Assembly: GCA_948567375.1 (NCBI GenBank)
Contig: OX419758.1
Coordinates: 11,103,001 to 11,167,000 of the forward strand
Reading direction: 5' to 3'
Length of the DNA: 64,000 nt
Source: Lunularia cruciata
Taxonomy: Eukaryota > Streptophyta > Marchantiopsida > Lunulariales > Lunulariaceae
Positions within the stretch are counted from its first letter, which is position 1. Every line of letters begins with the position of its first letter. The position numbers and the translations under genes are program-made. Of this stretch, positions 1-10,203 are shown piece after piece. A model generated the notes under the pieces. The model searched no databases. It was not told the DNA's origin and saw only the letters and a list, made by a program, of their open reading frames with translations.

Positions 1-1929
1 AATCTTATCGCCTTGTCATAACGAAGTCTCGGTAATCACTGGCTAGTTTTTCGTTTCTCATACATTACCATTTCCGCATTTTCGATTGCTGAAGAAAAGA
101 TTTCGCGACAACGGGAACTGCCGAAGAAATGGATGTGCAGTGCCGGGAAACGAACAAATTTCGCGATGTCAATCGACCTGCAATCTAGTGATATGTGCAT
201 GTTGACCAGGTATCAACTCTGAATGCACACGTAAGGTGTATACATATCTGTCTCCCAATTTCATCCCTTAACTGCATGACTGACTCCTGCCCACTGCACA
301 TCTTCTCTGCACAAACAAGTGACTATCTACATGTGACGGGAAGTCACAACCCAGAAAACAATGGGATCAGTATCAGAGGACCAGAAGGTCCCATGTAGAG
401 CCATGCCTCATGAGTGACCACAAAGGTACAAAATCTAGATTCGTAGTACCTCAACCAAGTTCAAGAGATGAAATACCACTGTTACTCGTTGCGATAGTGC
501 GGGTGTATCTTCTACTTTCGAGGATCGAATGGGCAACACGTACTATCTTCCCTTCAGAAACGAGATAATATACACATAGTCCATGCAATCAACTGAAACT
601 CTGGAGGACACTACAATTCATACTGTTGGAGAGATATTCGGTGACGAATGCCCAGTCCCTAACCTTATAACGATTCAGTTCACACGCTAAAACAGATCTG
701 ATCCGATCAGAATTACATATATTTATTAACACTGGATCAAATTTCTTACTCGACGCATAAAAGATCTCGCTGCGATTCGTTTCGTTCTAACAATGATCAA
801 CACAGAAAAGAAGACTCCTGTCGACGTTTCATGTTTGATCCTTGTGTAAGATACCGTGGTGGAGAAACTTCACTTTACGTAGTGTACTTTCTTCTTCACA
901 CATCCTTTGCTCCTGCCCAAGGAAAGCGCAACATGTAGGTCTTCAAAGCCTTTCTAGCATGGTCAAAATGTAGCAACGTGCTCACTCCCATTTCAGCGGA
1001 TAGGATTCACTGCGTTCATTCACTCACTCACTCATTCATATATCTCCAGGTCGCGGTGCAGTCTTCTAAAGTGTCGCATAGGCAACCAAGCATATGCAGG
1101 GACGCATGCACTTGTTTCTACCTCAGAAAATCGAAAGATTTTCTGATTTTGATTTTAAAGATTTTGCCTTCCACCCAATGAGATGTCAAAGATACGGGAT
1201 AAGGTGGGAAATTTTGGTGGTTACATGGTTACATGTAGACACGGACAAAGATCCCCTACAGTACTACTCAGTATTATAATTAGTAATAGGACATCATGAG
1301 CAAGAAAGCACTTTGCTATGAAAGCACGACCAAGTGTAGGCTCTCAATTTCAAGTCGAGCCAAATTTGGGATGTGATAGAAGCGAAGGACCTGTGGTTGC
1401 ATAGCTTGTTTTTCCTCTCTCTTGTTTATCGTATATTATTCTTGAAACATGTCGAATTTGGTAGACAAGATAATGTCATGGTTGGTTTTAGATCTATACG
1501 TCAAAAAGACTAATATGTGTGAATTACATGTTCATTCACCTCTATGTATAATGTATCATTACCGAATCCCCTAGTTCCAAACTTCTTGCTTAAGTTAATG
1601 TGGTTTCTATTGTCTAAATATCATCGAATTCTCATGCATCTTCCAGTGGCTATTACACTCCCTTTTGTCAAGATTTCTACCATCATGCTATAAACCTCAA
1701 AACCTATTCCCTCTCACATCATGGGTACCAAAATGTAATATCAAAAGAAAGGACGTTCAGCCAATAATCCACTTTGGGTATTTGGGTATTTTCCAACCAT
1801 ACCTTTTACGTGACAAGCCACTGGTTCCCTTTTACCTAGTCTTACAATATTGGTGTGAAGGAAAATCTTAAACATGGATAAGATTTTTGAAAAGAAGTTA
1901 GCAATATGTTTCATATAGCAAAGGTGTAT
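1..1929. other. No gene recognised
   Basis: Only short open frames (under 70 codons) occur on either strand, and none resembles a known family. No RNA gene or clear repeat was seen. Confidence 0.5.
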
Positions 1930-2440
1930 GTTTCTGGATCTTAGCTTGATCATGCATAAAGCATTCCAAATTGCACCAGCTATTTTCTCTACAAAAAAGT
2001 AATTTATCTATATTTGGTCCACTCATTTTCATTTTTTATATACTTCTAATTGGTTCTACACTAGATGTAGTAGTGGTCCATATGACACAATGTCTTTTTG
2101 GAGGACAGAGTATAGCTGCACACAATGCAATCAAAGATATAGTATTTACCATGACACTAGAGAGTGGATACCTTGCTTGGAAGGAGAGTTGGTATGCTTT
2201 ATAGACTACACGGATTAAGGTAGATTTATGCTTGGTTTAAGATGATCAATTGATAGTAGTGGGTATTATGGTTACGGATCACACACATAACACAATTTAG
2301 AGGGAGTGATTACTCATCTTCATCCAAGAGGATGGGTGGCGAGCAAAGCAACAACAACCAAGGTCTTCAAGTATAACAGTGTGCAACAAAGTCACCTCTT
2401 TGTTCTTCTAGCCTTGGAATTATATATAGTATACACTTGC
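1930..2440 (+). mobile_element. Decayed 3' coding fragment of RLE-type non-LTR retrotransposon
   Basis: This stretch aligns base by base with the copies at about 44630-45120 (+) and 24740-25260 (-). It covers the C-terminal end of the retrotransposon protein: the CCHC knuckle followed by the restriction-like endonuclease. The Cys-Gly pair and the 'QSIAAHNAI' region after the knuckle can still be read near 2060-2130. Stops have replaced codons that are open in the other copies, for instance after 'YAL' near 2200 and in the DDQ region near 2240. Homology stops near 2440, where the neighbouring transposase begins. It cannot make a working protein. Confidence 0.75.
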
Positions 2441-2569
2441 TTAAGTCTGCAATCATTTATGTCCGCATCCAGCTTAAGTCTATGATTCCACCGTCAAATT
2501 TTCCTGATCAATATCTTGCAAAATATACTTTGATTGAAAATCAAATAGCAGTCATTTGATGGCTATTGT

Positions 2570-3368
2570 TGTAATACCAAGAGCTAGCCATATGATCTAG
2601 ATGTGAAATTTGGTTTGGTAACATCTGGAATGATGTTATATATGATGGTCAAAATAGGACAGATAGAAGTATCAACAAAAATGTACTTCTACTAATAGTG
2701 CAGAAAACCAAAATAGATTTGAAAACCTTAGAACAAATAGCTAGACATATGATTTGAAGGTGAGAATTAGGTTGGTAACATATGGAATGTTACATAGGAT
2801 GGACTGAATAGATCAAAAAGAGGTATCACAAAAAGTGGACTTCTACTAATAGAGTTGGAACCAAAATATGCCTGAAATCTTTGAAGGCAATTTCGGAGGT
2901 CTAAACGGATGAATTAGGACTAAAAAATGTGCAGATCCCCCCCCCCCCCCCCCCACCCACCCACCCCCCACCCACCCACCCCCCACCCACCTCCTAGAGG
3001 AAAGGCTAGCCTTCCCTCTCCCCTACTTTGTCTCATCGAGAGCTTTCCAATGGTACCTCACCCACATGATTCTGAGATTCCTATAGGAAGATTCCCTAAA
3101 AGATTCCATCCGGTCAAAGCTTGTTTGCCCAACCAGATAGGACCAAGACCAACATGTCACCCATCTAAGTAAGTAATCCAAGGGTGGAGCTTTCTGACAT
3201 GTCACCTATCTATGTACCTAATCCTATGGTGGAGCTTCATTGGAGGAGATCCGCTTTACCTATATAATAAAGAGAAGGTGTTCCTTTGAGGCATCGGAGT
3301 TTGAGTGTGAAAGTGTGTGTTTCTCATGGTGTTTTCCTCTTCAGTTCTCCTATCCTCGGAGTATTACA
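2570..3368 (+). mobile_element. Solo LTR, family 1, copy A (799 bp)
   Basis: The element starts TGTAATACC and ends GTATTACA, so it has TG...CA ends inside a short inverted repeat. It is flanked by a perfect 5-bp duplication ATTGT (2565-2569 and 3369-3373). A TATA-like TATATAATAAA near 3258 lies about 110 bp from the 3' end, which fits U3-R-U5 order on the + strand. The U3 part has two diverged copies of a roughly 170-bp unit (about 2580-2745 and 2745-2900). No internal coding region or second LTR adjoins it, so it is a recombination-derived solo LTR. Compared with copy B it carries an extra C-rich tract. Confidence 0.88.
2936..2995 (+). repeat. C-rich tract (poly-C followed by CCCACC repeats)
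   Basis: An uninterrupted C run of about 19 bases is followed by CCCACC-type repeats. The - strand therefore has many G runs of three or more, able to form a G-quadruplex. The tract lies inside solo LTR copy A and is absent at the matching place of copy B, so it expanded after the copies separated. Confidence 0.9.
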
Positions 3369-4072
3369 ATTGTCTATTCTCTTGTGGGAAATCACAGACA
3401 AACCGTTTTGTAGAATATGACGGAGGGTAAAGAGAGCTCCTCTAGCTTGATTGAGTTGGTCTGATAACAAATAGTTGGAAGATTTTAGCACACCCATGTT
3501 AACATCAAGGTTAATAACACTTTCTAACAATTTAAGAATTACATCACACTAATTGACTTCATCCTAGGTTGGAGTAGTTTTGACCTCATCCTCTTCAGAT
3601 TCAATGGCAGGCTCTTATAAAAGCATAGCTCTCATTGCTTGATCAATTTCTTCAAGAAGAGTGTTTTTGAGTAGAGCCAAATTGTCACTGTCATCATTCA
3701 AACACTACTAAACCTCACCTAATATCAAGGACATTGGCACCATTCAAGATGTTGCAATTGCTCAACATACGAGAGATTTCCTCAACGGTTTTGTTGTTGT
3801 CGCTACCAACATCAACACCATCCCAAAAGCTAGAAATGATATTTGCTTTTTTTTTGAAGCAGTTTTTTAGACTCTCTATTGTGATTTTGTCCATGCAACA
3901 TTCATAAAATTTGCAATATCCAACAAATGTGGAGGAGGTTTGTAAAAATTGCCTTGTTTCAATTTTGAAGTTGCTAATATCAATCAATCCTTCAAGCTCT
4001 GAGGATGATTATGGTAGGCAATGATATCCTTGAGCAAAAAGTATTTGTATCAATTTTTAAGTGTCGCAATGA

Positions 4073-4787
4073 TGGAATACTTTGAGGACAAGAGAAGAGA
4101 AAAAACACAGATTTCACACTCAAGCATCTGATGCCCCAAAGGAGCACCTTCTCTTTATTATATAGACAAAGAGGATCTCCTTTGAGGAAGCTTCACCATA
4201 GGATTAGGCACATAGATAGGTGACATTTCAGCAAGATCCACCCTTGGAGTACTTACTTGGATGGGTGACATGTCGGTCTTGATCCTATCTGGTTGGTCAA
4301 ACAAGCTTTGACCAAAGGGAATATTTTATAGAATCTTCTTGTAGGAATCTCATAATCATGATGGCCTAAACGGATGGCCATCATGATTATACCCCATGTA
4401 TTATTAGGCCCCATGTATCATTATTAGGCCCCGTGTTGGGGCCTAATTCATCCGTTTAGGCCTCCACAATTGACTTTAAAGATTTGTCATATTTTGGTTC
4501 CTACTCTATTAGTAGAAGTCCCCTTTTGGTGATATCTCTTTCTAATCTATTTATTCCATCATGTGTAACATCCTTCAAGATGTTACTGAACCAATTCCTA
4601 CCTTTAAATCATATGTCTAGCTATTGGTTCTAAGGTTTTCAAGTATATTTTGGTTTCTGCTTTATTAGTAGAAGAACTCTTTTGGTGATACTTCTATCTA
4701 TCTATTTTACATCATGTATAACATCATTCCAAATATTACCAAACCAAATTTCACATTGAGATCATATGGCTAGCTCTTTGTATTACA
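4073..4787 (-). mobile_element. Solo LTR, family 1, copy B (715 bp), opposite orientation to copy A
   Basis: Read on the - strand it starts TGTAATACAAAGAGC and ends GTATTCCA. The flanking 5-bp duplication is AATGA on the + strand (4068-4072 and 4788-4792). Excising it with one duplication joins the transposase motifs in frame across the codons for Ile-Ile-Ala, which independently proves both borders. It matches copy A over almost its whole length in inverted orientation. Differences are loss of the C-rich tract and an added segment near 4372-4445 that includes a short GGCCCC/GGGGCC palindrome. Confidence 0.88.
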
Positions 4788-5060
4788 AATGATGCACATA
4801 TCCATTGGTTGCTTCCATGAAGTAACGTTGGATGGGAAGAACACAATGCGGATGCCATTCCATTCAAATGCTATTGAGTGGCCAAGAAAATTGTCAAGGA
4901 ACAAACTAAATTTATGGCCAGTATGTTTTTGAACATAAGGCTCAAATACCTCATCGAGCCACTTGTTGAATGTTTGAATGTCAATCCAAGTGTAACAATA
5001 TGGAGTTTAGCGACAAAGTTAGTAGGGCTAACGAAGTAGCAAATAAGATAAATTAGCCTA

Positions 5061-5283
5061 GAATATTCTAGAAGTATCTAAGAAGCGTCTTGGGAAGCTT
5101 CCTGACTATCTTAGCTTGCATCTCAAGTAAGTAGCTTCTAGAAGGAAGCTTCTAGAAGGTTCCAACTAGCTTAGCTTGCATGCCAAGTAAGCAACTTTTA
5201 GAAGGAAGCTTCTTGAGAAGCTTCCCAATTAACTTGGCTTACACTCCAAGGAAGTGGCTCAAGGAAGCTTCTTGAGAAGCTTC
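5061..5283 (+). promoter_or_regulatory. Cluster of heat-shock elements in solo LTR U3
   Basis: Alternating GAA and TTC units spaced by two bases match the plant heat-shock-factor site nGAAnnTTCnnGAAn. The clear blocks are 5061-5073 (three units), 5094-5101, 5136-5162 (six units, of which 5145-5162 is a perfect four-unit array), 5205-5224 (two pairs) and 5264-5283 (two pairs). The last block ends about 20 bp upstream of the TATA box. Binding by heat-shock factors is inferred from the sequence only. Confidence 0.75.
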
Positions 5284-5303
5284 TCAAGAGCCTTGTATGA
5301 TCC

Positions 5304-5311
5304 CTATAAAT
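5304..5311 (+). promoter_or_regulatory. TATA box of solo LTR family 2
   Basis: CTATAAAT lies directly downstream of the heat-shock-element array and about 105 bp before the LTR end. That is the usual place for the U3/R promoter of a plant LTR retrotransposon. Confidence 0.65.
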
Positions 5312-6365
5312 ACAAGAGTCGAAGCTCATGCTAGGCATTCGGAGTTTTCCTCATTCAATTGTCACAATGTGAGCTTCCACTCTCCTATTTCTCTCCTTGG
5401 TCTTGGTCTTTTACACCAAGTATTCTTCTAATGAAGATACAAGATTGGCCAATTGTTTCTTAAGATAAATGCGGGCTCCTTTGCTTTTCCAATCATGGTG
5501 ATAGGAACGTGCTCAATTCCAATGGCATTGCAACAAACAACAAGTGTCACTCTGGTCTTTGCTTGTTTCTTTCCCTTGACAGTAGACAAATCCTCATTCA
5601 GCATCAAAATAATATAATGTAGAATGAGTCAAAAGAACAACCCCATTTTGTCCATGTTGTAAACACATGCCGGGTCATATTGATCGATCATGGCACATAA
5701 TTCTTCCAATGCTTATAGGGTTTCATGATTGCTCTTGTCAACTTCACCACCTTCCCTTAACAAATTGGTGCCTATTAAACCATATCGATGCCAAAATCTT
5801 GTGAACCATCCCCACAAAGCCTTAAACTTATCCTCGGCAATCTCCATTACGTCAATTATTTGTTTTGCTTTGTGGTAGATGATACTTGGCAGCAAAGCTA
5901 GTGACATTTGATGTGCCGCATCAATCCATTCAAAAAGTTTTTTTCCCAAGGTCAAGAAACATTGCCTGGAGTACGCGTAATGTCAACTCTTGAGTTGCTT
6001 GATCGACTTTTTGGGTTCATTCACAAATCTCATCTTTGTTTGACTTCAACTTCCGAATGACTCTCTCATCAACACCGTACTGCCAGACAATGCTTCACAT
6101 TGACTGCAGTTTTGATAGCTTCAATAAAGCGATAATCTTCTTTCTTTGATGACGTTAGGCGTTAATTCTTGCCTTAGCATTTTGCTACACGTACGGTGCT
6201 CATGTTCCCAAATGAGCTTGCATGTCCTAGTGATGGAAGTGACACATTTTTTGATGACAAAAAAATTGTAAAAATTGTGCAAACAGATTGTAAAAATTAC
6301 GCACCTATACTTTTCCTGAATTTGATATCTTTTATCTAGTTACCACGGCCTCACTGGCTAAGTCC

Positions 6366-6765
6366 GCATAGAACTTTCCAGATCATAATGGGACTGAAGC
6401 AAGTGTATACTGTACAGGGATGGATATGGCGCTAGACACATTGGTCAAGGTGTGCACAAAAGCATAATATATTAAACATCAGACATACCATCTCTCATTC
6501 TTATATTTTGTAGTATACTTTAGACAACATGTGTTTATTATTATAAAGTACAAGTGCACAATCCATAGGAGAATAATAATGTAGGTGATGCTCCTGTGGA
6601 TGCTTCTAGTAGTTTGTAGACCGGAAGACTTGCATAACTTAATATCTTATATGCACCTGGGGAGATTTCTCTTACTTCTTATATCACATCTTGTACAGCT
6701 TGATTGGGTCTTCCCATCCTTCTTGTTATCCTATGCCGTCACCATTTTACTGGCAAAGTTTGCCC
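6366..6765 (+). mobile_element. 5'-truncated 3' end of RLE-type non-LTR retrotransposon
   Basis: The sequence matches the end of the coding region and the 3' UTR of the 42.25-45.6 kb copy: ATGGCGCTAGACACATTGG near 6425, the CATACC...TATTTTGTAG stretch, and the GATGCTCCTGTGGATGC block near 6588. It ends with the family tail (CAGCTTGATTGGGTCTTCCC, then CCGTCACCATTTT). A candidate target duplication flanks it: ACTGGCTAAGTCCGC at about 6353-6367 and ACTGGCAAAGTTTGC at about 6750-6764, differing at three positions, two of which are C-to-T. No protein is encoded. Confidence 0.7.
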
Positions 6766-9014
6766 GTAAAAGTTAGTTTGCAATGGGGGTTTCAGTTCTG
6801 AAATACCGGGAGATGGACACCTCCAGTAAATTTCCCGTTATCTTTTAGAAGAGGTCCCGGAAATCATATCATGATCAGGGCCGTACAGTTTTAGCGTTGA
6901 GATTATATATTTTCCTGATGTAATTTTCAGGCTAACTTTTTGAGCGTCAACGTCTACAAGACATTCCTTATCCCATCATCAACTTAAACGTGTTATGCAA
7001 AACAAGATCCGTTAACTTTCATAGAGTTACGGGATTATTTTCCGTAACATCCTGAGAATTCCTCCCACGCCCCATAACGATTTAGTGAATGTCGCGTAAA
7101 TTATTTTATGGGCCGCCGAATTGGCGTAACTGAAGCCCTCAATGTAAAGTTTTTGTATGTTCTTGTAAGAAAGGTGCAGTCGAATGTCTACCGTACCTTG
7201 GGACAAAGTTATCCTCTAAATTTGACCGTGGGATGTAGTAGGCCCTGTTTCGTAGAGCATCTCCATTTTAGCTATTAATGTATGTCACTCTGGCCTCGTG
7301 AATCGGTCCTCCATTGTCAGGAACTACCGCAGGTGTGGCACGATACTACGACAGCGGACTGTGCCCTTTGTTCTCGCAGTTCTCATGCGCTTTGGTACAC
7401 AGTCGCAGTAAGATTCCACCTGTTCAGGTCTTCGTCACAGGTAGTTGTCTCAGCTGACATGGCCCTGACAGATCATCGAGAATATGATATCGCCTTGGCA
7501 CGCACCGAATCTTGACTTTGCTGTAGTGATCCTGATGTTCATAAAGCAACTCGCTATCCTCATGGCAATGTCTGCTTGGAAGGGTGGTAAGAAAGTGCTG
7601 TTTATACAGCAGATATGGATGGTTCTTCTAACGGTTCTTGAGGTTATCTTTTCTGGGCTTGAGGCAGAATAATCTCAGATCACAAAATAAAAAATCAAAC
7701 ATTCAGTTTTGAATTCTAATAAGTGAAAGCTAATATTTTGTGATAAGTACTATCATGCTCTTGATAATAGATTTTATTATTATTCTATTGAGATATTTGG
7801 TTATTTCCGATTTGTTTTCCAACGAGGAGCTTATAGTTTCTACTTTTCTAGAACTTTATGCTCATTTACAAGTGTAGACGTACACTCTGGACTTCTTCCT
7901 TCCTATAATTTCTAATATCTCAAACTAGAAACACAAGGTTCGTAATAGTTTTATAGTATTCAATAAAGCATTTTAATGATGCGATTACCAACTTTGAGAT
8001 GTTTTATAGTGTCCTGAGGAGCACATCGATTTAGAATCTCGAACCTTTTATTTTGGATTGAATTAACGAAACGGATGGTTTCGTTCGATCTGCTCAAGAA
8101 ACAAACTCGACAGGAGGTGAAACGTGAAACTGTAAAACCGGGAAAGAAATCTAAAACGGTAAACCTCCTCACCGGCTGGCTGCAGAAACGGCAACTTCCA
8201 CGTCATTCAGCATCGACGATTCTGTACGGCCCTACTTCACGATGAGCCCACCGCAGTCATCCATGACGTTAGGACCACGTCTCCCTCCGACTCTTCAGAT
8301 ATGGTTCCGGCCCTCCACAGTACTGTACAGTACTGCGTTCGACTGAACCGCGTATAACTGCTATATCCGATGCTCCCTCCAGCTACGTCGTATGGGGCAG
8401 GAGTCCACTGTTGACTGGCCTCGCCAGAAGTTCGGTTACCTTGTGACAGTGAAGTTCTGCTGGCCAGGAACCGACGTAGGGACTAGTTCCGTTGATCTCG
8501 TTCACGTTTTTGTTGGTTAGGGTCTTTGTCCACTTTCCTTTTATTTGATTAATTAGTTTTATAGTAAGATGTCTATGTTTTGTTATTACGTAAAAAATTA
8601 ATTAATTGACTAAAAATTAAATCAAATAAAATAATATGAATAATAGATTTTTGGCCTTTTCTATTTAGTAGTAAAATTCAATTCCACAGGATAATTCTCC
8701 CTTAAAATGTTAGCATAAATTTTGATATGATTTTTTTTATTTCATATTAAGTTGAAAGTTTTTCATAAGCTTGATGTTTATCAATATTCTAAAGTATGAA
8801 ATATTTTCATCTTAAAATATAAAAAGTAAAACGGATTATCACCATAAATATTTTAGCATATTTACATAAAATTCATAAAATTTTGGAGAGGCATGATGAA
8901 AGATGCCCCAAGGAATTTATTAAATGGAAGAGGAAAAGAAAATTCAACTAAAAGATCTCTTTACATCAAGAAATGGACAACATACTCCCACCACCTATCC
9001 TATTGAAAAGGGGA
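6766..9014. other. No gene recognised
   Basis: Only short unrelated open frames occur. An 18-bp palindrome CAGTACTGTACAGTACTG lies near 8318-8335. The last 500 bases are very AT-rich. Confidence 0.5.
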
Positions 9015-9056
9015 GCGCACAGAACACATGAAAGATGGGAAAACCCCATCAATCCA
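9015..9056 (-). repeat. Probable isolated tail of the RLE non-LTR family
   Basis: AACACATGAAAGATGGGAAA and the following CCCCATCAA match the reverse complement of the family tail, especially the copy near 52090. The terminal CGCC-TTTTC part is not recognisable, so this is a weak call. Confidence 0.35.
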
Positions 9057-10123
9057 CCGATCCTAGTTGGATATACATTATTGATAAAAAAAATTTATTG
9101 CATGACTGGGCAGAGGCATTTAGGTCCGCGTTTCGGAGGTTCCTTTTAATGGATGGATAATACATGAGAAACCACACTATTGGGTTACACTTTTTTCTTT
9201 GGATTATTGTTGTCCACTGAATTGGCCAAAGAGTACCCTATAATGTTTTACTACTTTGCGTATTCCTTCTCCATACATAAGGGCAGTTGTTCCCCTTGAT
9301 TCATGCTTTTCTGTTACTATATTCGATCCTCGTGATTCTCACGGCTAGATGTACTGTATATAGAGAGGTTGCTTGGAATTCGTTTGATTTTTTAGTTTGG
9401 GAATTCTCTTAGCATATATTCAGTTTGTTCATAAGGCTCAGTTTTGAAGTCTTGGGCTTTGCTTCCGTAAAACCATGTATATAGATGGTGTGGATTTATA
9501 AATGCTAAATTAACGATTTGAAATACCGGTTGCTCCAAATCTTTCTCATCGATAATCTCATGACCACTCTCACCGTGAGGAATGTCAATATGTGGAAAGG
9601 AAAGTAAAAGATCAAAGTCACCTTGAGTTTTGAGAAGACTCACTATTCCGATATGTGCCAAATAGGAGAAATGTATGTATAATTCGTTACATGTGAACTT
9701 TCCAAAGTAAATAAAGTTCTGAAGTAGGAATCAGTGGTTGCTTGCTGTTCTGCATCATTACTTTAGTTTAAAATTTTGATTTAATATCATTAAATAAAAT
9801 TCATTTTAATTCAGAAATCCACACATTTCTCCATTATGCATATTCTCTATAAATTTAAAATAAATAAATGTATCAAGGGAATTTTCGGAGGTAATAGACA
9901 CATGTTACATTTTCTATAAAATAGACATGTAGTCGATAACTAAATCAAGAAAACACATGAAAAAACAAAAGTAAGAACTCAAGGTCGATGTCCATAAGCT
10001 ATAGTAGATTTCATCATTCACTAATATATACAGTCTAACTTACAGATGTATACATGCCAAGGATTCGAAATTATATTGTTTGGAAGAGATTATTCTTAAA
10101 AAAAAGGACAAAAAAACCAACAA

Positions 10124-10125
<2 letters not shown>
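9057..10125. other. No gene recognised
   Basis: An open frame of 89 codons on the - strand (9392-9661) has no recognisable motif and no codon or context support. The rest is AT-rich non-coding sequence. Confidence 0.45.

Positions 10126-10201
<76 letters not shown>
10126..10201. repeat. (AT)n microsatellite, about 76 bp
   Basis: A pure alternating AT run, able to form a cruciform. It has no gene next to it. Confidence 0.97.

Positions 10202-10203
<2 letters not shown>

Larger units (their letters stand above)
4991..5415 (+). mobile_element. Solo LTR, family 2 (425 bp), with heat-shock-element array
   Basis: The element starts TGTAACAATATGG and ends GTCTTTTACA. It is flanked by a perfect 5-bp duplication CCAAG (4986-4990 and 5416-5420). 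It interrupts the pogo-like transposase just before 'TWIDIQTF'. A TATA box (CTATAAAT, about 5304-5311) about 105 bp before the 3' end gives a + strand promoter. Upstream of it, U3 is built of repeated TTCTAGAAG and GAAGCTTC blocks. No sequence is shared with the family 1 LTRs, and no internal retrotransposon region is present. Confidence 0.9.
2441..6185 (-). pseudogene. pogo/Tigger-like (CENP-B, DDE_1) transposase, split by three solo LTRs
   Basis: Read on the - strand, the pieces are about 6185-5421, 4985-4793, 4067-3374 and 2564-2441. The first holds a CENP-B-type helix-turn-helix (YGVDERVIRKLKSNKDEI, after a frameshift), a Tc5-like helical DNA-binding part near 5955-5720, and the first catalytic region 'VYNMDKMGLFFRLIP' followed by GKKQTKTRVTL. 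The second holds WIDIQTFNKWLDEVF, the catalytic 'LFLDNFLGHS' and 'SWKQPMDMCI'. The third resumes at once with 'IIATL' and 'YKYFLLKDI' and then the family C-terminal pattern 'ITIESLKNCFKK'. Removing the three LTRs and one copy of each target duplication restores the order of the motifs, but internal stops and frameshifts remain. Family knowledge: DDE_1 transposases mobilise Tc1/mariner-superfamily elements and insert at TA. No terminal repeats of this element were found. Confidence 0.85.

Noticed and set aside
2927-3172. 81-codon proline/histidine-rich open frame
   Set aside because: It translates the C-rich tract of a solo LTR.
2569-4788. A single 2.2-kb foldback element with ~700-bp terminal inverted repeats
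   Set aside because: Each arm has its own TG...CA ends and its own 5-bp target duplication, and the sequence between them is collinear transposase. Two independent solo LTRs explain it better.
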